From contig NZ_AP021875.1 of assembly GCF_009688965.1 (NCBI RefSeq), positions 620,001 to 684,000 on the forward strand: DNA of 64,000 nucleotides. Reading direction: 5' to 3'. This DNA comes from Desulfosarcina widdelii. Its GTDB lineage: Bacteria > Desulfobacterota > Desulfobacteria > Desulfobacterales > Desulfosarcinaceae. Shown here one piece after another: positions 33,810 to 42,576 of the stretch. A program made the position numbers and the translations under genes. How positions within the stretch are numbered: position 1 is the stretch's first letter; each line of letters starts with the position of its first letter. The notes under the pieces were generated by a model that saw only the letters and a list, made by a program, of their open reading frames with translations, ran no database searches and was not told the origin of the DNA.

Positions 33810-34121
33810 TTAGAATGTGAAAACTTTATCGGCATCCATGGCAATTTCATATAAATCGTCCATCCAACCGATCGGGCATGTTCCGGATCCCACCAGACCG
33901 TGGGATTTCATGCAGACGCCTCAGACATAGAAATCGCCTTCGAACTGATTGATCTGGCCCATGACATCGAAAGGCTCACTGCCGGCCCGTTCGAAAAGAA
34001 CCCCTTTGCCGAGCATGAACACCCTGACTTCATCGCCTTTTTTAACGGCCACATTGGCAAGCCGCATGGCATTATAGATCGTTTCCCCATCATCGGATGA
34101 AATTATAAACAATACGTTCAT
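33810..34121 (-). CDS. DsrE-like protein, candidate selenoprotein (UxxC)
   Basis: A DsrE/TusD-type protein of 103 residues if the in-frame TGA (33921-33923, codon 67) is read as selenocysteine. Residues 1-66 start MNVLFIISSDDGETIYNAMR and include VFMLGKGVLFERAG; after the TGA the frame continues GVCMKSHGLVGSGTCPIGWM and ends in TAA at 33810. The TGA falls where DsrE relatives carry the first Cys of a CxxC motif, giving U-x-x-C. A hairpin with a GGUC loop follows at once (33887-33906). DsrE-like selenoproteins are known from deltaproteobacteria. If not recoded, the gene is a 66-residue truncation. GGAGAG precedes the ATG; norR lies 44 bp upstream on the same strand. Confidence 0.75.
33887..33906 (-). 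promoter_or_regulatory. SECIS-like hairpin after the in-frame TGA
   Basis: Read on the minus strand, ATCCCAC-GGTCTG-GTGGGAT forms a perfect 7-bp stem with a six-base loop. The loop contains GGTC, as in the E. coli fdhF SECIS. The loop begins 21 bases after the TGA, within the known range for bacterial SECIS elements. Confidence 0.65.
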
Positions 34122-34165
34122 AGTTCTCTCCGGAAATCTACATGGATAGGGTTCAAATTTTTTCT

Positions 34166-35719
34166 CTAATTTTTTAATCCAAGCCTTTTGGCAAGATTGT
34201 GAAGATTACTGCGATGCATGTTCAAATCTCTTGCCGCTGCGGCCCAGTTGCCATTGTTCTTGTCGATGGCTTTTTGAATCATCCTTATTTTAAGCGCCCT
34301 AACCGCATCGTTGAATGAAAAATCCTTCGTAAAAACAGTTTTTTCTTCAGGTGGTTGCGGCCTTTCCGAAAGATGCGCCGAGACAAAATCGCCGCCCAAA
34401 TGGGATGGATAGATGACCACCGGATCCCCTCTGGTAACGTCGAAGGAAGCTTTCAACACGGCCCGGGAAATAACATTTTCCAGTTCTCTTACGTTTCCCG
34501 GCCAATCATATTGCGTCATCGTTTCATATGAATCGGGGTTTATCCTGACAGGCCCCAATCCCAAACGACGCTGGATGCGTTCGCAGAAATGCCCGGCCAG
34601 CAGGGGGATATCCTCTTTACGCATCCTTAGTGCTGGGACGTTTAGGGGGTAAACGTTCAATCGGTGAAAAAGATCCGCCCTGAAGCGTTTGCTTTCGACC
34701 TCCTGTTCAAGATTTCGATTCGTGGCGGCAAGCAGTCGCACATCGACCCTCGATGTCATATCCGATCCAACGCGCTGAATTTCACCTTCCTGGATGGCCC
34801 GCAACAGTTTGGGTTGAACCGATAGCGGCAACTCTCCAATCTCATCGAGAAAAAGCGTGCCCTCGTTGGCCAGTTCGAATTTTCCTGCACGATCTCTACT
34901 CGCACCGGTAAAAGAACCTCTGGTATGGCCGAACATTTCGCTCTCGGCAAGCGTCTCCGGCAAGGCGGCACAATTCAAATATAGCAGGGGAGCCTCTTTC
35001 CGATTCGAAGCCGCATGAATGGCCCTGACGACCAATTCTTTGCCGACACCCGTTTCCCCCAAGACCAAAACGGTAAAATCGGAACGGGCCACCAGATCGA
35101 TCTCCCGACGCAAATGTTCCATTACGGAGCTGCCGCCGAGAATTTGCGTCCCCTGGCGCAAATGAATGTCCTGCATCAAATCACTGGCAATCTGACCCTG
35201 TCGTTCGGCACTTTTCTCCAAAGCATCGATCAGGTTGGCCGTTTGCATTTGTGCCCCGGCCAACGCGCCCATGGCTTTCAAAAAGCGGGGATCCATGTCG
35301 TCGAATGCCTTGGGATCGAATGCATCAGCGGTGAGCACACCAATGAGTGCATTGTTCACACGTAGCGGGCAGCCCAGGCACGCGTGGATATGGCTCAATG
35401 CACCGGCATCCGCAGACAGCAGACCATCGAATGGGTCAGGGAGCGTGTTGTCTGCCGGAAACCGCACCGGTTCATCAGAATTGCAGATGATGTCTAATCT
35501 TGGGTGCGTGCTCCTCGCAAATTGCCTGCCCATGGCGTCCGGAATAAGTCCACGGGCGGCGACCGGAACCAACAAGTCCCCATCCACCCGCATCAGTGCC
35601 GCAGCGTCATAGGGAAGGAACTTTGCCATAGCACTGAGCAGCCTTTCGTAGCGGTCCTTTGCGCTCATCGCTGCTGTGAGATCGACAGCAATGGAAACCA
35701 ATGGCTCGATCATATCCAT
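34166..35719 (-). CDS. norR: NO-responsive sigma54 activator NorR
   Basis: A 517-residue regulator with an N-terminal GAF domain (about 1-165), an AAA+ domain (about 190-420; [22 protein letters not shown]) and a Fis-type helix-turn-helix ([20 protein letters not shown]). The GAF domain keeps residues that hold the NO-binding non-haem iron in E. coli NorR: the Asp of LPDPFDGL, the HAC motif, and the Asp in LTADAFDP. The AAA+ sigma54-contact loop begins GSFTGA as in NorR. It is divergent from norZ, and a perfect sigma54 promoter lies before norZ. The DsrE-like gene follows it on the same strand. Confidence 0.93.
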   Translation of the reverse strand: MDMIEPLVSIAVDLTAAMSAKDRYERLLSAMAKFLPYDAAALMRVDGDLLVPVAARGLIPDAMGRQFARSTHPRLDIICNSDEPVRFPADNTLPDPFDGLLSADAGALSHIHACLGCPLRVNNALIGVLTADAFDPKAFDDMDPRFLKAMGALAGAQMQTANLIDALEKSAERQGQIASDLMQDIHLRQGTQILGGSSVMEHLRREIDLVARSDFTVLVLGETGVGKELVVRAIHAASNRKEAPLLYLNCAALPETLAESEMFGHTRGSFTGASRDRAGKFELANEGTLFLDEIGELPLSVQPKLLRAIQEGEIQRVGSDMTSRVDVRLLAATNRNLEQEVESKRFRADLFHRLNVYPLNVPALRMRKEDIPLLAGHFCERIQRRLGLGPVRINPDSYETMTQYDWPGNVRELENVISRAVLKASFDVTRGDPVVIYPSHLGGDFVSAHLSERPQPPEEKTVFTKDFSFNDAVRALKIRMIQKAIDKNNGNWAAAARDLNMHRSNLHNLAKRLGLKN

Positions 35720-35787
35720 GTTATACTTTATACAACGATGTTATCACAAACACAACAGATAAGTCGTTTTCATTATTACAACATCCA

Positions 35788-35805
35788 ATATCAACTTGTT
35801 GATAT
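35788..35805. promoter_or_regulatory. Palindrome between norR and norZ
   Basis: ATATCAAC-TT-GTTGATAT is a perfect 8-bp inverted repeat 20 bp upstream of the norZ -24 element. It is a candidate operator (for NorR or a Crp/Fnr-type protein). It does not match the published GT-N7-AC NorR core well. Several NACAAC repeats lie between it and norR. Confidence 0.45.
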
Positions 35806-35824
35806 ATATATATTAATAAATTCA

Positions 35825-35840
35825 TGGCACGCCCGTTGCT
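35825..35840 (+). promoter_or_regulatory. Sigma54 promoter of norZ
   Basis: TGGCACGCCCGTTGCT is a perfect match to the -24/-12 consensus TGGCACG-N4-TTGCW. Transcription should start near 35851, giving a leader of about 48 bases before norZ. Confidence 0.93.
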
Positions 35841-35898
35841 CAATAAAGGAGCAAACGAACTAAACTTCCTGAATCTACAAGGAATGGAAGGAGGAGCC

Positions 35899-38196
35899 AT
35901 GAACGAGACCAAACGACTTTGGATTATCTTGGGTGCAGTGATTTTTTCCACCTTGTTCGTCCTGGGTTGGTTCGGACGCGAATTGTACCGCAACGTGCCG
36001 CCTATCCCACAGGAAGTCCGAACGGAAACAGGCGAGCGAGTGATGACAAAAGAGGATATCCTGAAAGGCCAACAATCCTGGCAAAGCATCGGCGGACAGC
36101 AGGTGGGCTCGGTATGGGGCCATGGCGCTTACCAGGCGCCGGATTGGTCTGCCGACTGGCTGCATCGGGAAGCGGTGGCCCTTCGAGACCTGTTAAGCAT
36201 CAAATACCACACAAACAAATATGGCGATTTGCCTGAATATCGACAGGCGGAAATCGATCGGCGGGTGCAGTCGGAAATGCGTCACAATTCCTACGACCCG
36301 GAAAGCGGCGTTGTCATTCTTTCCAAAGAGCGTGCCAAAGCGATTGCCACAACGGCCGACCATTACATGGGGCTGTTCGGCAGCGATCCTTCCCTGGCGG
36401 GACTGCGCGAATCCTATGCCCTGCATGAAGCGGCACTGCCTGACGTGAGCAGAAGAAAAGCGATCACCGCTTTTTTCTTCTGGACCGCCTGGGCGGCGAC
36501 AACTGAACGACCGGGAATGTCCGTAACCTACACCAACAACTGGCCGCACGAGCCCTTGGTTGGCAACCATGCCACCACAGCGAGCCTGGTCTGGTCCCTG
36601 ATCAGTATTGCGTTGCTGCTGGCCGGTGTGGGCGCTCTGGTGTGGTACAAGCTGTTTCGTGACCGGGAGGAAGAGGCGCCAACCCCGGATCGAAACGATC
36701 CCTTGGATCGCATCGAAACCACCCCATCGATGCGGGCTGCAGGCAAGTACGCGTTGACGGTCATCGCACTTTTCGTGGTTCAGACACTTTTAGGCGGGCT
36801 GACGGCGCACTATACGGTGGAAGGGGGGCATTTCTTTGGCATTCCCCTGGCCGACATCCTTCCTTATGCGGTGTCACGCACCTGGCATATACAGTTGGCT
36901 GTTTTCTGGATCGCGACGGCATTTCTGGCTGCCGGTTTGTATCTTGCTCCGGCTGTCGGCGGGCGTGAACCGAAGTTTCAACGGCTGGGTGTCAACGTGC
37001 TGTTCGGTGCCCTGCTTCTCGTCGTAGCAGGCTCGTTGGCCGGTGAATGGTTGTCGATTCAACAGGCGTTCAGCCTGGATGTCGGATTCTGGTTTGGTCA
37101 TCAGGGGTATGAATATGTCGATTTAGGGCGATTTTGGCAAATTCTGCTTTTCGTTGGATTGGTGCTCTGGCTGGTGCTCATGCTCCGTGGACTATGGCCC
37201 GCACTAAAACAAGACGGGCATCGCCGTCAATTGGTTTTACTTTTCGCCGGATCGTCGGCGGCCATCGGCTTGTTCTACGGCGCCGGCTTTTTTTACGGTG
37301 CCAAGACGCACCTGACCATTATGGAATACTGGCGTTGGTGGGTGGTGCACCTGTGGGTTGAAGGGTTTTTCGAAGTGTTTGCCACCGCAGCCATCGCTTT
37401 TATTTTCACGCGACTGGGGCTGGTTAAATCCTTGAGCGCCACGCGTGCCGTGCTTTTTTCTTCGGCGATCTACCTGTTCGGCGGCATACCGGGCACCTTT
37501 CACCATCTCTATTTCAGCGGAACGCCGATTTCCATCATGGCGGTGGGGGCGACCTTCAGTGCGTTGGAAGTCGTGCCGCTGGCATTGATCGGCTACGAAG
37601 CCTGGGAGACCTACCAGAAGGCCCACGTCGTTTCCTGGATGGAAAATTACAAATGGCCCATCCGGTTCTTCATGGGGGTGGCCTTCTGGAATCTTGTCGG
37701 CGCCGGTGTTTTCGGATTCCTGATTAATCCGCCGATCGCCCTGTACTATATGCAAGGGCTCAACACGACTCCGGTGCATGCCCATGCCGCTTTGTTCGGC
37801 GTATATGGTTTGCTGGCGTTGGGCTTGACGCTGGTTGTCCTGAGGAGGCTCTATCCCCTCGGCGTATGGCGAGATGGCCCGTTGCGTCTGGCGTTCTGGT
37901 CCATGAATGGCGGCTTGGTATTGATGATCGCGATAAGCTTGCTGCCGATCGGTTTGGCGCAGACATGGGCCAGTATCGAACACGGATTGTGGTATGCCCG
38001 CAGCGCCGAGTTTCTGCAGCAGCCTGTCATGGAGGTGTTACGGTGGCTGAGAACGATCGGTGACACGGTTTTTCTGATCGGCGTCGGTGCATTGACGTAT
38101 TTTGTCATCGGACTGGTCACTGGATGGTCGTATCAAAAAACCGAATCTGACCGTGAGGTTCCGGTTGATTCAATCCCCAAAAAGCAACCTGTATAG
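35899..38196 (+). CDS. norZ: Quinol-dependent nitric oxide reductase (qNOR)
   Basis: A 765-residue membrane enzyme reducing NO to N2O with quinol electrons. An N-terminal helix and a periplasmic domain of about 200 residues (fused NorC-like, without a CXXCH haem site, as in qNOR) precede twelve helices. Active-site motifs are present: the Fe(B) histidines in GTFHHLYFSGTP, and HLWVEGFFEVF with the His and the Glu typical of NO reductases. The HH pair argues against an NO dismutase. GGAAGGAGGAG fixes the start at 35899, and the promoter is sigma54-type under NorR. Hemerythrin and other stress genes follow on the same strand. Confidence 0.94.
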   Translation: MNETKRLWIILGAVIFSTLFVLGWFGRELYRNVPPIPQEVRTETGERVMTKEDILKGQQSWQSIGGQQVGSVWGHGAYQAPDWSADWLHREAVALRDLLSIKYHTNKYGDLPEYRQAEIDRRVQSEMRHNSYDPESGVVILSKERAKAIATTADHYMGLFGSDPSLAGLRESYALHEAALPDVSRRKAITAFFFWTAWAATTERPGMSVTYTNNWPHEPLVGNHATTASLVWSLISIALLLAGVGALVWYKLFRDREEEAPTPDRNDPLDRIETTPSMRAAGKYALTVIALFVVQTLLGGLTAHYTVEGGHFFGIPLADILPYAVSRTWHIQLAVFWIATAFLAAGLYLAPAVGGREPKFQRLGVNVLFGALLLVVAGSLAGEWLSIQQAFSLDVGFWFGHQGYEYVDLGRFWQILLFVGLVLWLVLMLRGLWPALKQDGHRRQLVLLFAGSSAAIGLFYGAGFFYGAKTHLTIMEYWRWWVVHLWVEGFFEVFATAAIAFIFTRLGLVKSLSATRAVLFSSAIYLFGGIPGTFHHLYFSGTPISIMAVGATFSALEVVPLALIGYEAWETYQKAHVVSWMENYKWPIRFFMGVAFWNLVGAGVFGFLINPPIALYYMQGLNTTPVHAHAALFGVYGLLALGLTLVVLRRLYPLGVWRDGPLRLAFWSMNGGLVLMIAISLLPIGLAQTWASIEHGLWYARSAEFLQQPVMEVLRWLRTIGDTVFLIGVGALTYFVIGLVTGWSYQKTESDREVPVDSIPKKQPV

Positions 38197-38251
38197 TCAA
38201 GAACGATTGAAATTTGGAATGCATAGCAACAATTCGAAAAGGAGGAATGTG

Positions 38252-38809
38252 ATGAACGCCATAAACGAACTCTTAACAGAGCATGAAGCGGTCAGGACGA
38301 CGCTGAGAATTATAGAAACGATTGGGCAGGATATCGAAAGAACAGGAAAGATTCCCAATCCCGATCATGTGGAGCAACTGCTTGAGTTTTTTACGACCTT
38401 TGTCGACAGGTGCCACCATGGCAAGGAGGAAGAACTGCTTTTTCCCGCCTTGGAAAAAGTCGGCATCAGCCGCGAAGGAGGTCCGGTGGGTGTCATGCTT
38501 GAAGAGCATCAACGTGGACGCAATCTGGTATCCAAAATGAAAAATGAATTTGCTCGATATCGAAACGGGGATGGCGGTGCCGCAGAAAAATTCAAACGTC
38601 ATGCGGATGATTACATTGCATTGCTGAATTTTCATATCGATAAAGAAAACAAGGTGCTATTTCCCTTGGCAATAAACCATCTACCAGAAAGCGACCTATC
38701 TGAAATGAAGCACGGATTCGATCAAATCGAATCGGAAAAAATAGGCGTTGGAACGCATGAGCGTTTTCACCAAATGCTGTCCGAGCTTGGCAATATCTAT
38801 TTGCAGTGA
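38252..38809 (+). CDS. Hemerythrin-like (HHE) protein 1
   Basis: A 185-residue four-helix protein with the di-iron ligands of the hemerythrin HHE family: HEAVRTTL at residue 11, CHHGKEEELLFPALE near 50, EEHQRGR, and FHIDKENKVLFPLA near 135. Such proteins bind O2 or NO, or repair Fe-S clusters (Ric/YtfE type), which suits its place 56 bp after norZ. It lacks the N-terminal Cys domain of Ric. AAAGGAGGAA gives the start at 38252; the open frame extends further upstream into norZ. A second, distinct member is at 40989. Confidence 0.9.
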   Translation: MNAINELLTEHEAVRTTLRIIETIGQDIERTGKIPNPDHVEQLLEFFTTFVDRCHHGKEEELLFPALEKVGISREGGPVGVMLEEHQRGRNLVSKMKNEFARYRNGDGGAAEKFKRHADDYIALLNFHIDKENKVLFPLAINHLPESDLSEMKHGFDQIESEKIGVGTHERFHQMLSELGNIYLQ

Positions 38810-38938
38810 TTATTTTTACAGTTAGAGACAAAACATAGCGAACCAATCCCGGTTCAGGATCGCCAACCATGGCCAACGATGCGGCCGGTACGCTGCGGTT
38901 TCGTTGCGCCCCCACCGGGTAAAAACAGGGAGGATCGT

Positions 38939-39274
38939 ATGAGCGAAAAAGCAAATGCACCCAAAGGTACGGCGTTTAACTTGGAGAACCACATTGAATA
39001 CGCCGCAGGCTCTGTTGTGAGCAAAACCCTGATCAAAAAGGAAATCGGCAACATCACATTGTTTGCCTTTGACCAGGGACAGGGGCTCAGCGAACACACC
39101 GCCCCCTTTGATGCCGTGGTTCACATCTTGGACGGCAAAGCAGAGATCACCATTGGCGGCCAGCCACAAAACGTTAGCGCCGGCGAAATGCTGATTATGC
39201 CGGCAAATATTTCTCATGCGCTTCATGCCGTGGAGCCATTCAAGATGCTGCTGGTTATGATTCGAGGGGAATAA
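38939..39274 (+). CDS. Small cupin-domain protein
   Basis: A 111-residue single-domain cupin. The two cupin motifs are visible as GLSEHTAPFDAVVHILDGKA (with one metal-binding His, and E/D in place of the others) and EMLIMPANISHALHAVEPFK. Function is not predictable, although small cupins of this form are common near NO and anaerobic-stress genes. GGGAGGATC precedes the ATG at 38939. It is followed directly by the VOC gene. Confidence 0.86.
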   Translation: MSEKANAPKGTAFNLENHIEYAAGSVVSKTLIKKEIGNITLFAFDQGQGLSEHTAPFDAVVHILDGKAEITIGGQPQNVSAGEMLIMPANISHALHAVEPFKMLLVMIRGE

Positions 39275-39277
39275 TCC

Positions 39278-39664
39278 ATGACATTGCCGACAGATATAAA
39301 AAGAGCGAACACGATTCTTTACGCGAGGCGATGGAAGGAGACGGTGGCCTTTTATCGCGATCATCTCGGGTTTGAGGTTGTATTTCAAAAAGATTGGTTC
39401 GTCGAGTTTCGGTTGACTCCAACCGCCTTTTTAAGCGTCGCGGATTCATCCAGGACAACAATAGTGAGCGGTGACGGAAAAGGCGTTACCTTGTCCTTTC
39501 AAATCGACGATCTGCAGACGGCGCATCGCGCCTTTCTCGAGGATGGATTAGAACCGACGGCGATTCGTTCTCAGGTGATGGGAGCCGATGTGTTCTACCT
39601 GTTCGACCCGGAGGGCAACCGTACCGAGTTTTGGAGCCCGGTTGGTGGAGGAAAACCTTTTTAG
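39278..39664 (+). CDS. VOC (glyoxalase/bleomycin-resistance) superfamily protein
   Basis: A 128-residue vicinal-oxygen-chelate protein made of two beta-alpha-beta-beta-beta units: residues 9-60 (TILYARRWKETVAFYRDHLG, FEVVFQKDWFVEF) and 65-125 (VTLSFQIDDLQTAHRAFLED, VFYLFDPEGNRTEFWSP). The metal ligands of glyoxalase I are only partly kept, so it may not be a lactoylglutathione lyase. It begins three bases after the cupin stop and so is co-translated with it. Confidence 0.86.
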   Translation: MTLPTDIKRANTILYARRWKETVAFYRDHLGFEVVFQKDWFVEFRLTPTAFLSVADSSRTTIVSGDGKGVTLSFQIDDLQTAHRAFLEDGLEPTAIRSQVMGADVFYLFDPEGNRTEFWSPVGGGKPF

Positions 39665-39727
39665 TTGAAATTTCGGTCGGTTGTCACCCTGTTTTGAAGG
39701 CACAAAAAACCTATAAGGAGGCCTTTG

Positions 39728-39967
39728 ATGAACAAGACAAGCCTAAACAAAGAACCAAACAATCAAACGCCACATTCCTCCATTACCGTGTCCGACAAAA
39801 TTGTCTGCGAAGATGATGCCTGCATCGGGAAAGTCGCAGGACCGCATAGTGAACTATCTGCGGAAATAAAACGGCAGGATAAAAAGAGAATAAAACGCCA
39901 GGGTACAAGCATGTCGGTGAGAGGCAGGAGAGTTTGCACCGACGATGCGTGCATTGGTAAAAGATGA
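39728..39967 (+). CDS. Twin-CX4C small protein B (79 aa)
   Basis: A 79-residue hydrophilic protein, paralogue of the one at 32948, with SITVSDKIVCEDDACIGK (Cys27, Cys32) and SMSVRGRRVCTDDACIGK (Cys70, Cys75). Length and all four cysteine positions are identical to protein A although the spacer differs, which points to a fixed architecture. The spacer and C-terminus are very basic here (IKRQDKKRIKRQ). AAGGAGG lies seven bases before the ATG; the frame's TTG at 39725 is not needed. It is in the norZ gene run, just upstream of the thioredoxin-reductase-like gene. Confidence 0.8.
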   Translation: MNKTSLNKEPNNQTPHSSITVSDKIVCEDDACIGKVAGPHSELSAEIKRQDKKRIKRQGTSMSVRGRRVCTDDACIGKR

Positions 39968-40032
39968 TGCCATCTCGGCAACCGGATGAACATTGATGTT
40001 CCGTAGTGCCGGTCGGTTTAGAGGAGAAAATA

Positions 40033-40944
40033 ATGAAGAAAACTGATTTTTACGATGTTGTGGTCGTGGGTGCCGGACCGGCAGGCCTTCAGGCTGCCAT
40101 CCATGCATCCCGAAAAAAGGTTTCGGTGCTGGTGCTGGGAAAGGAGCACAAGAGCAGCCTATTTCGGGCACACGTGGAGAACATGGTGAGTTTGTTCAAT
40201 GCCACTGGCAAGGTGATGCTGGAAACTGGCCGACGCCAGGCGAAAAACTTCGGCAGCGAGTTCATGGATGAAGATATCCTTAAGATCACTGCAGATGACG
40301 GTCGGTTCGAACTCGAAACCGAAGGCGGTAATCGTCTCGCATGCAAGACACTGGTTTTAGCCACTGGAACGGCACGCAACAAGCTGCGGGTCAAAGGCGA
40401 AAAAGAGCTTGTCGGCAAAGGCGTCAGCTACTGTGTCGACTGTGACGGTAATTTTTACCGAGGCGAGGAGGTGACAGTGGTGGGCAGTGAAAGTGCCGCT
40501 GCAGACGGCGCACTGACCTTGGCCGAGATTGCTGGGAAAGTACATCTGATTTGCGATGATTTAAAGGTCTCAGAGGCGTTGCTGGCAAAACTCGATAACA
40601 GCCATGTGGTGTTGCACCGAGGTGCCAAGGTTAAGGAAATTTCCGGTAAGGAAGAGGTCAATGCGATCGTTCTCGATGACGGCACCATCCTTTCCACATC
40701 AGGTGTTTTTATCGAATTGGGCGCGAAAGGGCTTATGGAACTGGCTACATCGCTGGGGGTGGCACTGGACGATACGATGCGCTTTATCCGGGCCGACAAG
40801 GACCAACTCACCAGTGTATCTGGTATCTTCGCCGCCGGGGACATCTGTGGCCCACCATGGCAGGTAGCAAAGGCGGTTGGTGAAGGGTGTGTTGCCGGTA
40901 TCAATGCGGCTGACTATGCAAAAAAGCTACACCCGACTCTGTAA
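40033..40944 (+). CDS. Thioredoxin-reductase-like FAD/NAD(P) oxidoreductase
   Basis: A 303-residue two-dinucleotide-fold flavoprotein. The N-terminal FAD motif is VVVGAGPAGLQAAIHAS; the NAD(P) domain carries the redox pair CVDC in GVSYCVDCDGNFYRG and the nucleotide fold VVGSESAAADGALTLAEIAG. The C-terminal FAD motif is SGIFAAGDICGPPWQVAKAV. TrxB normally has CAxC, so CVDC is a variant. The NADP-binding helix shows SESAAAD in place of the usual GxSAxEE. It may reduce a special partner, perhaps the twin-CX4C protein 65 bp upstream. AGAGGAG precedes the ATG at 40033. Confidence 0.88.
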   Translation: MKKTDFYDVVVVGAGPAGLQAAIHASRKKVSVLVLGKEHKSSLFRAHVENMVSLFNATGKVMLETGRRQAKNFGSEFMDEDILKITADDGRFELETEGGNRLACKTLVLATGTARNKLRVKGEKELVGKGVSYCVDCDGNFYRGEEVTVVGSESAAADGALTLAEIAGKVHLICDDLKVSEALLAKLDNSHVVLHRGAKVKEISGKEEVNAIVLDDGTILSTSGVFIELGAKGLMELATSLGVALDDTMRFIRADKDQLTSVSGIFAAGDICGPPWQVAKAVGEGCVAGINAADYAKKLHPTL

Positions 40945-40988
40945 TTTCATCAAAATGAGTATTCAGGAATAAAAAAGGAGGTATTAAT

Positions 40989-41522
40989 ATGCAAGCACGA
41001 GGCCCTCTCATGATAGAGCACCGTTTGATTGAACGAATGCTTAACGTACTCAAAGGAGTTTTGGCCAAAATCGAATCGAATCACGAGTTAGATCCTGTGT
41101 TCGTGGACATAGCAGTTGATTTTATACGTGTATACGCCGACCGGACGCATCACGGGAAAGAGGAAGATATTCTTTTTCGGGAACTCAATAAAAAAGGGTT
41201 GAAATCAGAAGATTATCAAATCATGAAAGAACTGATCGATGAACATGTATTTGGTCGACAGACAACCAAAGCGCTTGTTGAAGCCAACACTCGCTATCGG
41301 AATGGGGATGAGACTGCCTTGGCAGATATTACTGCTAATCTTAAGACCCTCATTGATTTTTATCCTATACATATTGAAAAAGAAGATAAAATTTTTTTTC
41401 CTAGATCCAGAACTTACTTAACTGATGAAGAGGACCGGGCAATGCTTGAAGAGTTCCGGGAGTTTGATCGAAATATGATTCACGAAAAATACAAATCAAC
41501 GGTTGAAAGATTTGAAAGCTAA
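40989..41522 (+). CDS. Hemerythrin-like (HHE) protein 2
   Basis: A 177-residue four-helix hemerythrin-family protein with ligands in MIEHRLIERML (residue 10), RTHHGKEEDILFRELN (near 54), DEHVFGRQ (near 85) and YPIHIEKEDKIFFP (near 125). It resembles stand-alone cytosolic HHE proteins and shares the HHGKEE core with the protein at 38252, but the rest differs, so they are not recent duplicates. AAAGGAGG precedes the ATG. It closes the norZ gene run. Confidence 0.9.
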   Translation: MQARGPLMIEHRLIERMLNVLKGVLAKIESNHELDPVFVDIAVDFIRVYADRTHHGKEEDILFRELNKKGLKSEDYQIMKELIDEHVFGRQTTKALVEANTRYRNGDETALADITANLKTLIDFYPIHIEKEDKIFFPRSRTYLTDEEDRAMLEEFREFDRNMIHEKYKSTVERFES

Positions 41523-41620
41523 AAATGAGTCTCGAACAGAAGATGGCTCGGTGCAACGGTCCAAATTCAGTGATGAATTTATTTATCTGTTTTATCCACA
41601 AAGCTGAAGTGTCATTGAGT

Positions 41621-41640
41621 TATGTATCTAAAAATACATA
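41621..41640. repeat. Palindrome in the gap after hemerythrin 2
   Basis: TATGTAT-CTAAAA-ATACATA is a perfect 7-bp inverted repeat in the 231-bp gap before the convergent methyltransferase gene. No T-run follows, so its role is unclear. Confidence 0.35.
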
Positions 41641-41753
41641 CAATTTCTTGACAATGGCTCTTTATGGTTGAAACCGTAATAAATTTGAAATGTTAGGTCG
41701 TTATCACTTCAGTATTGTAGATAACCAGGTTTATTTATTTTTAAGATTTTGAG

Positions 41754-42419
41754 TCAAAAATTTTTCTTACGTAACAAAAATAATTGAGAATCGTCATAAA
41801 GGTGAATTGGATTCACATTGGTTAGAGAACCCCGCAATTGCTGTAATGTTTTGATAATTCGACCCGTATCCTCTTTCTTTATCTTTTTCCGCCCAAATGG
41901 ATAGTTGATTAGTTCGTCCAGATTGTTAAACGACATAACTGTATAGAATACTTCTTTACGTTCAATCTTAAAATCACAATTTTCTATCGAATTCAATGCG
42001 TCTTGAATACTTTCCGATTCGTCCTCAAATAGATTAAAGAACTGTGTGAACTCACCATTTGCCAAAGGTTCTAAAATAATCAAATGCCCTTTTTCGGTCA
42101 GTACTCTGTAAGCTTCTTTAAGGGCTAAGTGGCTTTTTTGGTGATGCAAGGATAGTGTGAAGATTATAATTGGAAAAGAACTATCTTCAAATTCCAATGC
42201 TTCTCCAGTACCAATTCTAAAGTCAATATTAAGATTTTTAGATTTAGCCTTTTCGATGCTTTTTTCATCGGGATCAATCGCAATGTATCTTTGTGTTTCA
42301 TGAGATAAAAATTTAGACATTCGTCCCTCACCACAGCCAATCTCAAGGACCTTCTGTTTCTGAAGAACTACAAAATCCTGTATCATTTTGAGTGCTTTAT
42401 TATTTATGTCATATTCCAT
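41754..42419 (-). CDS. Class I SAM-dependent methyltransferase
   Basis: A 221-residue protein with the Rossmann SAM-binding motif VLEIGCGEGRMSKFL, the acidic loop YIAIDPDEKSIEKA, GEALEFEDSSFPIIIF (motif II) and the post-motif stretch GHLIILEPLANGEF. It is a small-molecule type methyltransferase; the substrate is unknown. The gene is AT-rich compared with the GC-rich genes before 41 kb, a sign of transfer. Confidence 0.88.
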   Translation of the reverse strand: MEYDINNKALKMIQDFVVLQKQKVLEIGCGEGRMSKFLSHETQRYIAIDPDEKSIEKAKSKNLNIDFRIGTGEALEFEDSSFPIIIFTLSLHHQKSHLALKEAYRVLTEKGHLIILEPLANGEFTQFFNLFEDESESIQDALNSIENCDFKIERKEVFYTVMSFNNLDELINYPFGRKKIKKEDTGRIIKTLQQLRGSLTNVNPIHLYDDSQLFLLRKKNF

Positions 42420-42576
42420 TTTTTTACCGTAAATTAGCTGCTAACCGCAATACGAAGAACAGCAGGGTTGAAGTTTTATAATTTTTCAAGACAATTAATC
42501 TCCATGGGAACAGTCGAGCTAATTTGAATGACGCGGTTGTCTAATTATTATTTGTGCAACTCTCACTTTTACCGGG

